A DNA stretch of 53,382 nucleotides from an uncultured Porphyromonadaceae bacterium (GCA_947175545.1 CAMWNI010000015.1:1-53382); one strand, 5' to 3'; numbered from the stretch's first letter, positions 18,302-27,145 are shown. A program made the numbers and translations. Notes: generated by a model from the letters alone, not told the origin.

Positions 18302-20170
18302 ATGACAGAAAAACTACAAGTATATGCTGTGAACCTTGCGGCTCGGACTGAGCGCAGGGAGTCGATTATCGGCGAGTTTGAGGGGCGCGATGAGTTTGAA
18401 CTGCATATTGTGCCGGCAATCGAGCATCGCAACGGACCATACGGCCTGTGGCAGACTTTCTACGGCATTGTTGAGGAACAGGAGCGTCAGGGTAGTGAAT
18501 TTTTCATCTTCTGCGAGGATGACCATATCTTTACCGAGGCATACAGTAAGGATACGTTATTGCATTATATCCGGCTTGCGCAGAGTCTTGACGCCGACCT
18601 GCTGTCGGGTGGAATGTCCGTTTGTCGCAATCCCGTTGAGGTTGCGCCGGGACTCTTCTGGGTCAACTGGTTTAACGGGATGCAGTTTACGGTGATTTTC
18701 CGCCGCTGCTACCATAAGATTCTTGCCGCAAAGACCACTGAGGGTTATGCCGTTGATATTCAACTTTCCTATTTGGCGAAACGAAAATATGTTATGGCGC
18801 CATATATCAGCATTCAGCGTGAGTTTGGCTATTCCGACGCTACCAGTATCAACGAGGAGGAAGGGCGAGTAACCCGTTTTTTTCAGAAGAATGAAAGCCT
18901 TCTCGCTCAGCTGCATAAGGTTCGCAATCACTACTCAGCCATCTCGCCCGATACCCTGCACGCCATTATGTCGGCCGACGTAAGCCGTGCTTTCATACCC
19001 ACTTACGTCATTAACCTTCCGGAGCGAACAGACCGACTTGAGCATATCCGTAATGAATTTAAGGGTCGTCCGGAATTTGACCTGCATATTATCGAGGCAT
19101 CGCGCCACGAAATCGGCGCCATCGGCCTTTGGGAGAGTATCTGCCGAATCATTACCGAGGCCAAGGAGAACGATGAGGACTTCGTGCTGATATGTGAAGA
19201 CGACCATTTCTTTACGGAAGCATACAATCGCGAACACTTTCTGCGGCAGATAATGCTCGCCGGAGCAATGGGTGCGCAGATGCTTTCGGGCGGTATCGGT
19301 GACTTCTCTAACCTCGTCCCCCTGCCGGGTGGCGTGGCGTGGATTGACCGATTCTGGTGTACACAGTTCATCGTCATATTCCGCAACGCCTACGACCTGA
19401 TACTCAGCACTCCGTTCAGCCTGCGCGACGTGGCCGACGAAAAACTTTCCGCCCTGCTGACGGCCAAGATGGTTACCGTTCCATTCATCTCCGAGCAAAC
19501 CGACTTCGGCTATTCGGACATCACGGAGTCAAACAACCATGACTCCATGATTCGCCGCCACTTTGACAATATCCGCGCCAAGTTGCGCCATTATCCCATG
19601 GCGTTCAAGACTGCCGCGGAGCAACCCAACCCGGTGAGCATTGCCGACTATCTTGCCGCCGACGGTCCGAAAGCGCTACAATTGGGCTGCGGAATGAATC
19701 AGTTGCCCGGATGGCTCAACACCGACGTTGAGCCGGACTATGGAGTGACGTTTCTTGACGTGACCCAACCGATTCCGGCCCCAGACAACTCGTTTGACTT
19801 CATCTTTGCCGAACATCTCATTGAAAATTTCGGACCTAAAAGGCTCAAGAAAGTTTTAAGTGAATGTTTCCGTATCCTTACACCCGGAGGCACACTGCGC
19901 CTGACCTTCTATTGCGCTGACGCTCTGCGAAAAATGCCTGATTCAAAACAAATCAATGCTTTCATCTCCAGACTCAGCAAGGCCTACCTCCACCTCAGTG
20001 GCGAAATCAGCGCGCTTCTCACTGAAATGGGATTCGACCATATAAACCTCACTTCTCCGAACGAAAGCACCCATCAGGAACTGCAAAACGCCAATAAACA
20101 TAATCCCTACCTCCCCAAAGAGCAATACCTCAAAGAATCAACAACAATCGAGGCCCGAAAGCTTCACTAA
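18302..20170 (+). CDS. Tandem GT25-like glycosyltransferase fused to a methyltransferase-like domain
   Basis: A 622-residue cytosolic enzyme with no signal or membrane helix. Two homologous glycosyltransferase-family-25-like units lie in tandem. The first (about 1-225) has YAVNLAARTERRE and the acidic motif CEDDH; the second (about 235-430) has YVINLPERTDRLE and CEDDH again. Both end in a FGYSD segment. A class I SAM-methyltransferase-like domain (about 450-590) follows, with LQLGCGMNQLPGWLN, FDFIFAEHLIE and ILTPGGTLRLT. The gene lies directly before peptide B, in the place the VKOR-Trx gene occupies before peptide A. GT25 enzymes normally act on lipooligosaccharide or collagen-type acceptors. 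Here the most economical acceptor is the peptide, but that is inference. Confidence 0.8.
   Translation: MTEKLQVYAVNLAARTERRESIIGEFEGRDEFELHIVPAIEHRNGPYGLWQTFYGIVEEQERQGSEFFIFCEDDHIFTEAYSKDTLLHYIRLAQSLDADLLSGGMSVCRNPVEVAPGLFWVNWFNGMQFTVIFRRCYHKILAAKTTEGYAVDIQLSYLAKRKYVMAPYISIQREFGYSDATSINEEEGRVTRFFQKNESLLAQLHKVRNHYSAISPDTLHAIMSADVSRAFIPTYVINLPERTDRLEHIRNEFKGRPEFDLHIIEASRHEIGAIGLWESICRIITEAKENDEDFVLICEDDHFFTEAYNREHFLRQIMLAGAMGAQMLSGGIGDFSNLVPLPGGVAWIDRFWCTQFIVIFRNAYDLILSTPFSLRDVADEKLSALLTAKMVTVPFISEQTDFGYSDITESNNHDSMIRRHFDNIRAKLRHYPMAFKTAAEQPNPVSIADYLAADGPKALQLGCGMNQLPGWLNTDVEPDYGVTFLDVTQPIPAPDNSFDFIFAEHLIENFGPKRLKKVLSECFRILTPGGTLRLTFYCADALRKMPDSKQINAFISRLSKAYLHLSGEISALLTEMGFDHINLTSPNESTHQELQNANKHNPYLPKEQYLKESTTIEARKLH
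20150..20165 (+). promoter_or_regulatory. Conserved intercistronic hairpin before peptide B
   Basis: GAGGC (20150-20154) and GCTTC (20161-20165) enclose CCGAAA. Compared with the copies at 10015 and 15092, one base change turns a G-C pair into G-U and leaves the stem intact. The hairpin overlaps the end of the glycosyltransferase gene, 42 nt before the peptide ATG. Confidence 0.5.
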
Positions 20171-20206
20171 TCAACTAAATATTAACCATTTAAACTCAAA
20201 AGGATT

Positions 20207-20467
20207 ATGAGTAAACTCATCATTCCTGCTGCCGAACACATCGGCACCCCTCTGACCCCGGAGGAACTCAAAGGCATCCTCGCCGGACGTGACTATTTCA
20301 AGAGATGTCAGTGTAGCCTAAACTATGGAGGCGATGAGTGGTTTCCATTCCAGCCCGATGCCAAGAACATCAACAGTCTTGAAGAATGTGGCGCATCGTG
20401 CAAAGAGACTTGCATAGACAAAAAATGTGCGAGCGTTACCTACTACTTCACAGAAGGCTATAACTAA
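20207..20467 (+). CDS. Peptide B: secreted six-cysteine peptide precursor with double-glycine-type leader
   Basis: An 86-residue precursor. The 27-residue leader differs from that of peptide A at only two positions (His11 for Leu, Pro18 for Gln) and ends ..EELKGILAG. The core is quite different except for the cysteines C34, C36, C61, C65, C69 and C74: CxC, then C-x3-C-x3-C-x4-C. It is rich in aromatic residues (YF, WFPF, YYF). The conserved leader with a fast-changing core is typical of exported, post-translationally modified peptides. It follows the glycosyltransferase-methyltransferase gene and precedes barrel 3, so it may be glycosylated as well as disulfide-bonded. Confidence 0.85.
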   Translation: MSKLIIPAAEHIGTPLTPEELKGILAGRDYFKRCQCSLNYGGDEWFPFQPDAKNINSLEECGASCKETCIDKKCASVTYYFTEGYN

Positions 20468-20533
20468 TATAGCCGAACTTACTCATCAACCATTAATCAA
20501 TCTTAATATAAACTAATTATCGAAACCTACATA

Positions 20534-23443
20534 ATGGGCAGATTACTCATATTTCTAATTGTGTTTTTTCTTGGACTTTCAGTTGCGGCATATGCTAAGG
20601 AGCAACCTGACTCGCTGATTAATGTCAGCGGAGCCGTCCTTGACGCCGTGACTGAAGTTCCTTTACGTAATGCGAGGGTCATAATCAAGGATTCTTTAGG
20701 TGTTGTTCTGATTGACTCCCTTGGCTATGAAGTTGGTGAAAGTTATCGAACATCTTATGAAATTGTTCGATATACGGGGAGAGTACCCATTCGTGGTAAA
20801 TATTTAGTATCAATCTCTGCAAAGGGTTATCAGCCGGAGGAATTTGATGTGCGGCCAACAAAGGTTATCAGCAACTGGGGGTCGGGAACCTACTTAGACC
20901 TCGGTAAAACCTATATGAGATATCCACAGAAGGAACGACGCCTCAAAGAAGTAACCGTCACGGCCACAAAGGTTAAGATGGTGATGAAAGGCGACACTTT
21001 GGAATATGACGCCACGGCCTTTCAACTTCCGGAGGGTTCGATGCTTGACAATCTGATTCGTGAACTTCCGGGAGCGCAATTAGATGATAACGGGCGGATT
21101 ACGGTCAACGGACAGTTTGTAGATCAACTGTTGGTCAACGGTCGCAAGTTCTTTCAGGGCGACCCACAAGTTGCCTTGCGCAATCTCCCGGCTTTTACGG
21201 TCAAAAACGTGCAGGTCTATCGCCGCGAGCCGGAGGAGTTTCGCGGGAGCAACATTGAGCGCGATAAGAGTAATGACCCCTTGGTCATGGACGTAAACCT
21301 CAAAAAGGAATATCTGGGCGGATGGTTGGCCAATGCTGAAATCGGTGGCGGCACGTCGCTGAAAAACGCGTGGGATACCCGCTGGATGGGCCGACTGTTT
21401 GCAATGCGCTATACCAGACTTAATTATCTTGCGCTTCATGCCTCGGCCAATAATCTCAACGACCCGGAAAAAGCCGGCTCAAAAGGTCAATGGTATAAAC
21501 CGCAGGTTTCCGCCGGCGAGACCACGACCAAACGAGCCGGAATAGAGTTTAACACGGACTGGGCCGACCAAAGCTATAACGGCATAAATACGACATTCAA
21601 TATCGTTCGCCAAACGAGTCTGACCGGTCAAACGGCCATAAGCGAGCAATTTATGGAAGGAGGGAACACGTTTAGCCGTTCAAATAATTCCGCTCGCCGC
21701 AGTTCATGGAGTATTGACTGGGGAGGGGAAATCTCACGCCGCTTTGACAAAATCGGGCGCATTTGGTTCCGCACGGACATCAACTTCGATAAAGGTACAG
21801 GCCGACGCACCTCCTCCTCGGCCGAAAGCAACTCTATGCTCCCGGAGAACTTCACCGCCCCCGGTTCAATAGACTTTGCTCAAGATATGCTCTATTATCG
21901 CAGTCAGCGCCTGCTCAGCCGCGATCAAAAATTTGGCGTCAAGAGCCGCTTGCTCTTCAACTTATACTGCTTGCCCTCCAAATATGGTAGCGCCGGCATT
22001 GAAATCAAAGGTGCTCACAATAATTCGAGAGTGTCTTCCGAAAGTTCAGACCTCATTATTTATCCCAATGCTCTGAATCGCGACATCAACCTCCTGCAAC
22101 ATGATTTGGCCCCGTCAAGAGACTATAATTTCTCCATATCTCCATCATGGGACAGATATAGGATTGCTCTTTCAGAAACGAAATTCCTCAATTTACGATT
22201 GGGCTATAAATATGAGCAAAAATACAATCTCGGCCGACGCTCTCTTGAAGAAATGAATCTCCAAGAGTCGGATTCAGACGCGCCCTCTATGTCAGAATCC
22301 GGAAGTTGGTTTCTTGATGAAGCAAATAGTTATCACACCACCCGCCGGGAATGGAACAACGAAATTAATGCCTATATCGCCTATAGTTTTGGCGGGAAAT
22401 ATGGCCTCTCGTTCTCAGGAGCCTCCACATATTCAATTCGTCGACTAACCGACTTCCGCATGCAAACCATGCGTGAAGTTGCGCGCAATGATTGGAAAAA
22501 CTCCGCCAGAATCAAATTCGACTATGGCGATTACTGGACTCCCGGGCTTGGCTGGGGCTTTGACGGAATTTTCAATCAGGAGTTGCCTGATATGCTGAAG
22601 ATGCTTGATGTCCGCGACTCGTCAAATCCGCTGGTCACCAATCTCGGCAACCCCAACCTCAAGCGCGAGAAGACTTATACAGTATCAGCTTACATCCGTC
22701 ATAAAAAAAACACAGGATTAAAGACTCAGTTTGATTTATCGGCGGAATGGAGTAAGGTTGACGACGCATTGGCAATGGCGCGCACCTATAATCGCGAAAC
22801 CGGCGTTACGACTTGGCAACCCGCCAATATCAACGGAAACTGGACGGCAAACATTAAACTTGAAACGTTCTCTTTCCTGACCCGAAACAATAATCTCGAA
22901 TTTAACAATTCATTTATACCGCGATTTAGACATAACGTTGATTATTCATCAGACTCAGATATTCCTGTGGCCGTAGCCGTCAACAGTTGGACAATCCGTG
23001 ATGATTTCCGCCTGAGTTATAACTTTTCGGCAGATTTCAAATTGAACTCTAAGGTCAACGTCAGCTGGACTCAGATGAAGAGCCTCGACGGACTTTTCCT
23101 GCCATTTGACTATCTGGACATTAATTATGGCATCGGCGGACGCGCAAAAATCCCGGGAGAAGTCTACATTGACACCGACCTGATGGCCTACTGCCGCCGC
23201 GGTTATGGCGACGCGACTATGAACCGCACGGACTGGGTCTGGAACCTTGAAATCAGTAAGTCCTTCGGCAGCGCAAAGCAATGGACCGTCAAGGCCATCG
23301 GCTTCGACCTGCTTCAACAGCTCCCAACCGTACAACGTACCCTCAACGCCCAGGGCCGCTCCGAAATCCGCCTCAATTCCCAGCCCGCCTACGCCCTGCT
23401 GACCCTCGCTTACCGCCTCGACGTCAAACCCAAGCGAAAATAA
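20534..23443 (+). CDS. Outer membrane beta-barrel protein 3 of the peptide operon
   Basis: A 969-residue paralogue of the two upstream barrels. A signal peptide (to about 21, ..GLSVAAYAK) is followed by a carboxypeptidase-regulatory domain (ISGAVLDAVTEV-type repeat at about 29-115), a plug-like part (KEVTVTATKVKMVMKGDTLE, PEGSMLDNLIRELPGAQLDD, VNGQFVDQLLVNGRKFF) and a barrel to the end. It is closest to barrel 1, nearly identical in the last 60 residues. Its stop overlaps the exporter start (TAATG), so translation is coupled, which ties the barrel and the inner membrane exporter functionally. Confidence 0.87.
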   Translation: MGRLLIFLIVFFLGLSVAAYAKEQPDSLINVSGAVLDAVTEVPLRNARVIIKDSLGVVLIDSLGYEVGESYRTSYEIVRYTGRVPIRGKYLVSISAKGYQPEEFDVRPTKVISNWGSGTYLDLGKTYMRYPQKERRLKEVTVTATKVKMVMKGDTLEYDATAFQLPEGSMLDNLIRELPGAQLDDNGRITVNGQFVDQLLVNGRKFFQGDPQVALRNLPAFTVKNVQVYRREPEEFRGSNIERDKSNDPLVMDVNLKKEYLGGWLANAEIGGGTSLKNAWDTRWMGRLFAMRYTRLNYLALHASANNLNDPEKAGSKGQWYKPQVSAGETTTKRAGIEFNTDWADQSYNGINTTFNIVRQTSLTGQTAISEQFMEGGNTFSRSNNSARRSSWSIDWGGEISRRFDKIGRIWFRTDINFDKGTGRRTSSSAESNSMLPENFTAPGSIDFAQDMLYYRSQRLLSRDQKFGVKSRLLFNLYCLPSKYGSAGIEIKGAHNNSRVSSESSDLIIYPNALNRDINLLQHDLAPSRDYNFSISPSWDRYRIALSETKFLNLRLGYKYEQKYNLGRRSLEEMNLQESDSDAPSMSESGSWFLDEANSYHTTRREWNNEINAYIAYSFGGKYGLSFSGASTYSIRRLTDFRMQTMREVARNDWKNSARIKFDYGDYWTPGLGWGFDGIFNQELPDMLKMLDVRDSSNPLVTNLGNPNLKREKTYTVSAYIRHKKNTGLKTQFDLSAEWSKVDDALAMARTYNRETGVTTWQPANINGNWTANIKLETFSFLTRNNNLEFNNSFIPRFRHNVDYSSDSDIPVAVAVNSWTIRDDFRLSYNFSADFKLNSKVNVSWTQMKSLDGLFLPFDYLDINYGIGGRAKIPGEVYIDTDLMAYCRRGYGDATMNRTDWVWNLEISKSFGSAKQWTVKAIGFDLLQQLPTVQRTLNAQGRSEIRLNSQPAYALLTLAYRLDVKPKRK

Positions 23444-25656
23444 TGCGAAAGTTTCCTCATTATCATCAACTTAACATGATGGACTGCGGTCCGGCTTGTC
23501 TGCGGATGGTTGCGCAGTATTACGGGCGGCATTACTCGCTGGAGACCCTGCAAAAGAGGTCGTTCATTACCCGCGAGGGTGTCTCAATGCTCGGATTGAG
23601 CGATGCCGCCGAAAGCATCGGTATGCGCTCAACGGGTATCCGCACATCGGTTGAGCGACTGACCAAAGCGGCGCCGACGCCTTGTATTCTCCATTGGAAT
23701 TCCAAACACTTTGTGGTTCTCTGCAAGGTTTTTAAGCGCCGCGGGAAGACTATTTACCGCATAGCCGACCCGGCTTCGCAGATTGTTGACTATGACGCCA
23801 AGGAGTTTGCAAAATGCTGGGTAAGTTCCGGCAACTCCAATGGCGAAAAATTAGGCACGGTTCTCCTGCTTGAGCCGTCGCCTCAGTTCTACGAATCGCC
23901 CGGCGAAAATCGCGACACTACCTGGCGAGGACTGGCTCACTTCGGCCGCTATCTGCTGCCCTACAAGCGGCAGTTCGTCCAGTTGGGCTTGGCTTTACTC
24001 ATCGGCAGCGTCTTGCAGTTGATTTTCCCGTTCCTGACTCAGGCGCTTGTCGATGTGGGCATCGGCGGCCGCCACGTCGGGTTCGTAACGATGATATTGA
24101 TGGCTCAACTCTTCCTGTTCATCTCGCAGTTGATGGTCGGGTTCCTGCGAAGTTGGATTACTCTACATGTGAACGCCCGAATTGATATTGCGCTGATTTC
24201 CGACTTCCTGATAAAGTTGATGAGGTTGCCGTTGCGCTTCTTCGACTCGAAGATGACCGGAGACCTGATGCAGCGAATCGGCGACCATGCCCGCATCAAG
24301 TCGCTGCTAATGAATAACTCGCTCAACATCATCTTCTCGGCCTTCAACTTCTTGATATTCGCCGCTATCTTGGGCTACTATTATATGCCTATCCTGCTGA
24401 TTTTCCTCGGCGGCAACGCTCTCTATGTCCTATGGATATGGGGCTTTATGAAATACCGTCGCGAACTTGACATCCGACGCTTCAACCTCTCGGCAAGCGA
24501 GCAAAGTTCCGTAATCCAGTTGATTCAGGGCATGCAGGAAATCAAACTCAACAACAGCGAGCGCCAGAAACGCTGGGAGTGGGAGCGGATTCAGGTAAAA
24601 CTCTTCAGAGTCGGGTTGCGCGGCCTTGCAATCGGTCAGATTCAGCAAGTGGGCAGCGCTTTCTTCACGCAAAGCACCAACATACTGATAACCTTCATCG
24701 CCGCCAAGGCCGTAATTGACGGGCAGATGACCCTCGGCATGATGATGTCAATGACCTACATTATCGGTCAACTGTCGGCACCCATCGGCGACCTAATTGG
24801 CCTAACTCAAGCCGTTCAGGACGCGAAAATCAGCCTTGAGCGCCTCAACGAAATCCACAAACAGCCTGACGAGGAGCAAGACATTGACTCAAAGCAGACC
24901 GATGTGCCTACAGACAAACCAATTACCCTTTCAGACGTCAAATTCAGTTATAGTGGGGCCGAGCGGGACTACGCACTCGACGGAGTAAGCCTTACCATTG
25001 AGCCGAACAAAGTGACCGCCATAGTCGGCGCAAGCGGAAGCGGCAAGACCACAATCGTAAAACTTCTCCAAGGCTTCTACGAACCGATGCACGGCTCTAT
25101 CAAAATCGGTCCGACTCCGCTCAATATGCTTAATCCTCATAAGTGGCGTGAGGTCTCCGGCTCGGTCATGCAGGAGGGTTTCATATTCTCTGACACCATT
25201 GCCCGAAATATCGCCGTCTCGACCGACGAAATAGACGCCAAGCGCCTGGCCCACGCCGTCCGGGTGGCCAACATCGAGGACTTTATCCTTTCCCTACCGA
25301 TGGGGTATAACACAAAAATCGGTATGGAAGGCAACGGAATCAGTTCCGGTCAGAAACAGAGAATACTGATTGCTCGCGCAGTCTACAAAAATCCGCAATT
25401 CATCTTCTTTGACGAAGCAACAAACTCACTCGACGCCAACAACGAAAGCATCATCATGCAGAACCTAAAAACCTTCTATAAGGGCAAAACCGTAGTAATC
25501 GTTGCCCATCGCCTCAGTACCGTTGTTGACGCAGACAAAATCATTGTCATGGATCACGGAAAGGTGGTCGAGGAAGGGACGCACTCCGAACTCCTCTCCC
25601 GCCAAGGATCATATTATACACTCGTTAAAAACCAAATTGAACTCGGACTGTCATGA
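23443..25656 (+). CDS. Peptidase-C39-containing ABC transporter (peptide processing and export)
   Basis: A 737-residue PCAT-type exporter that removes double-glycine leaders and pumps the peptide across the inner membrane. The C39 peptidase domain (1-130) shows the triad C15 (MMDCGPACL), H89 (SKHFVVL) and D109 (RIADPAS). A six-helix ABC membrane domain spans about 155-430. The ATPase carries Walker A VGASGSGKTT, signature ISSGQKQR, Walker B FIFFDEATNSLD and the H-loop AHRLST. The start at 23443 is chosen over a longer frame because it begins the C39 domain and overlaps the barrel stop as TAATG. A relic of the same start follows barrel 1. The likely substrates are peptides A and B. Confidence 0.95.
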   Translation: MRKFPHYHQLNMMDCGPACLRMVAQYYGRHYSLETLQKRSFITREGVSMLGLSDAAESIGMRSTGIRTSVERLTKAAPTPCILHWNSKHFVVLCKVFKRRGKTIYRIADPASQIVDYDAKEFAKCWVSSGNSNGEKLGTVLLLEPSPQFYESPGENRDTTWRGLAHFGRYLLPYKRQFVQLGLALLIGSVLQLIFPFLTQALVDVGIGGRHVGFVTMILMAQLFLFISQLMVGFLRSWITLHVNARIDIALISDFLIKLMRLPLRFFDSKMTGDLMQRIGDHARIKSLLMNNSLNIIFSAFNFLIFAAILGYYYMPILLIFLGGNALYVLWIWGFMKYRRELDIRRFNLSASEQSSVIQLIQGMQEIKLNNSERQKRWEWERIQVKLFRVGLRGLAIGQIQQVGSAFFTQSTNILITFIAAKAVIDGQMTLGMMMSMTYIIGQLSAPIGDLIGLTQAVQDAKISLERLNEIHKQPDEEQDIDSKQTDVPTDKPITLSDVKFSYSGAERDYALDGVSLTIEPNKVTAIVGASGSGKTTIVKLLQGFYEPMHGSIKIGPTPLNMLNPHKWREVSGSVMQEGFIFSDTIARNIAVSTDEIDAKRLAHAVRVANIEDFILSLPMGYNTKIGMEGNGISSGQKQRILIARAVYKNPQFIFFDEATNSLDANNESIIMQNLKTFYKGKTVVIVAHRLSTVVDADKIIVMDHGKVVEEGTHSELLSRQGSYYTLVKNQIELGLS

Positions 25657-26339
25657 GCGAACCAAACTTGAAAGGCCTTGACCTGCATAGCGAAGAAGTA
25701 CAGGAACTGATGGGCGCAGTCCCCTCGTGGATTCATCGATGGGGAATAACCCTTATTGCCCTGATACTGATCGGTGCGTTATCCCTGTGTGCGACCATCC
25801 GGCTTCCCGAACGCTATGAAATAGAGCTTACCCCCCTCGCCACAGACGGAAGCACGATAATCTCAATGCCCGATGGAGTGAAAATCAAGCGGATATACGT
25901 CACCAACAACACATCTGTCAAGGCGAACGATACGCTGATTGCTTACACCGACGACACATTCGCGACCACTCCTATAGCCGGAAGCGTTACTTACATAGGT
26001 CCTGTCCACGAAGATACGCCGATTCCAGCTGGTACCGAACTACTCAAAGTGGTCAACGAAAGCCCGGCCGACTCGACAATCTACTACGCATATATCCCGC
26101 AAAACATCGCATCTAAAATAAGCCGCGGCCAACAAATACCCCTCCCCGAAATAGGCACCGGAATCGTCAAGACCATCTCCTACAGCCCCAACTCCCAAGA
26201 AAACTATTACATTGAAATATCATCAAATAACTCTAATCATTTCCATAACCACATCAAAACTGACCTAACTATCTCCTCCCAAACTATCCTGCAAAAACTA
26301 CTTACGACAATCCGCCATAAAACAAAAATAATAAACTAA
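25653..26339 (+). CDS. Short HlyD-like membrane fusion protein
   Basis: A 228-residue adaptor whose ATG overlaps the exporter stop (ATGA). A short cytoplasmic N-terminus precedes one membrane helix (about 30-50, ITLIALILIGALSLCA). The periplasmic part shows lipoyl/biotinyl-like halves (DGVKIKRIYVTNNTSVKAND.., PIAGSVTYIGPVHEDTPIPAGTELLKV). It lacks the long coiled-coil hairpin that normally reaches TolC, and it is about half the usual length. That fits a route to a non-TolC outer membrane partner, perhaps the barrels encoded here. It is the last gene of the operon. Confidence 0.8.
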   Translation: MSEPNLKGLDLHSEEVQELMGAVPSWIHRWGITLIALILIGALSLCATIRLPERYEIELTPLATDGSTIISMPDGVKIKRIYVTNNTSVKANDTLIAYTDDTFATTPIAGSVTYIGPVHEDTPIPAGTELLKVVNESPADSTIYYAYIPQNIASKISRGQQIPLPEIGTGIVKTISYSPNSQENYYIEISSNNSNHFHNHIKTDLTISSQTILQKLLTTIRHKTKIIN

Positions 26340-26530
26340 CATTGGTTATATATTATGAAGTGAATTATAACAGAGTGATAGCGAATGTAAATGTAATTTG
26401 TACATTATTTTCAACTAAAACTATTACTCCAATAAATGGAATCTTGTCACATTTTTTGCTATTATTAAGACATGAGGCAATGTAAATATCCGGTTGTTAA
26501 AATATCTGCAAATATAGTCAACTTTGCGGC
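26340..26530. other. Gap between the peptide operon and the IS remnant
   Basis: AT-rich; no gene or clear terminator for the operon is visible. The IS left end should lie in the right part but I could not define it. Confidence 0.4.
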
Positions 26531-26844
26531 ATGAAACAATGGCAAGTATTAAAAACGATCTTTCCGGAGATTATCACGGAGAATTTTGTGATACGGAGGA
26601 TGGAAGCATTTTCACTTACGACTATGAGCTTGCGGAGGAAGGCAGTCGGCTAACCCCGGAGTTCGTAGCTTTTTTAAAAGAGGAGGATTGAGTCTACGCC
26701 GGAAAGTATCCGTTCGATAGCGGCGCACTATGGCGTTAACGGAGCCAATCTGTCGCGGCCATACGTGGGACCAAAGCAGAGACAGTCATTGCCGTACTGG
26801 AGAGGTAGTTTTTAACATTTCAACCATCTTTTGCAACTGACCCC
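26531..26844 (+). mobile_element. Degenerate ISAon1-type insertion sequence, copy 2
   Basis: The start MKQWQVLKTIFPEIITENF (26531) looks like the beginning of the small N-terminal ORF of ISAon1-type elements. After an internal deletion its end continues in another frame (26539-26691, ..YELAEEGSRLTPEFVAFLKEED). A piece of the DDE ORF follows (ESTPESIRSIAAHYGVNGAN), then a jump to a segment matching copy 1 (GGGACCAAAGCAGAGAC..) and the 40-bp element end at 26805-26844. The end repeats partly afterwards (GCAGCTGACC at 26851-26860). Most of the transposase is missing. Orientation is opposite to copy 1, so the matching ends face outward. Confidence 0.75.
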
Positions 26845-26874
26845 GGTTTTGCAGCTGACCGATTTTTGATTGCA

Positions 26875-26909
26875 TAAAAAAGAGCGAGACAACGTTGCTG
26901 TCTCGCTCT
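26875..26909 (-). terminator. Rho-independent terminator of the tRNA-Arg gene
   Basis: AGAGCGAGAC (26881-26890) and GTCTCGCTCT (26900-26909) form a perfect 10-bp stem. On the minus strand it is followed by a run of T (A at 26876-26880), three bases beyond the tRNA. Confidence 0.85.
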
Positions 26910-26912
26910 TTG

Positions 26913-26986
26913 TGACTCCTACAGGATTCAAACCTGTAACCTTCTGATCCGTAGTCAGATGCTCTATTCAGTTGAGCTAAGGAGCC
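26913..26986 (-). tRNA. tRNA-Arg (anticodon ACG)
   Basis: On the minus strand the acceptor stem GGCTCCT pairs with AGGAGTC. The anticodon loop CTACGGA gives ACG, read as ICG for CGN arginine codons. The T arm is ACAGG-TTTGAATC-CTGT. CCA is not encoded. Its 3' end faces the accessory region, the usual geometry for integration next to a tRNA, though I found no second copy of the 3' end. Confidence 0.95.
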
Positions 26987-27012
26987 ATCGTCCTTGTCGT
27001 TTTTGACACTGC

Positions 27013-27044
27013 AAAGTTACGACGACTTTTTGACATGACCAAAT
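27013..27044 (-). promoter_or_regulatory. Promoter of tRNA-Arg
   Basis: On the minus strand TTTG (27041-27044), exactly 20 bp, then TAACTTTG (27013-27020). This is a textbook Bacteroidetes promoter about 26 bp upstream of the tRNA. Confidence 0.8.
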
Positions 27045-27145
27045 ATTTTTGCATTTTTTTTTGATATTTTTTCACCCGACACAGTTAAGTCGCTATTATT
27101 CAAGATAATATTATTTTCAAAAAAAATCACATGAATTATCCGCCC

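Noticed and set aside
26913-26940. 3' end of tRNA-Arg as the attachment site for the recombinase at 3585
   Set aside because: The geometry fits, but I found no second copy of the tRNA end near 3290-5340, so I do not claim it.
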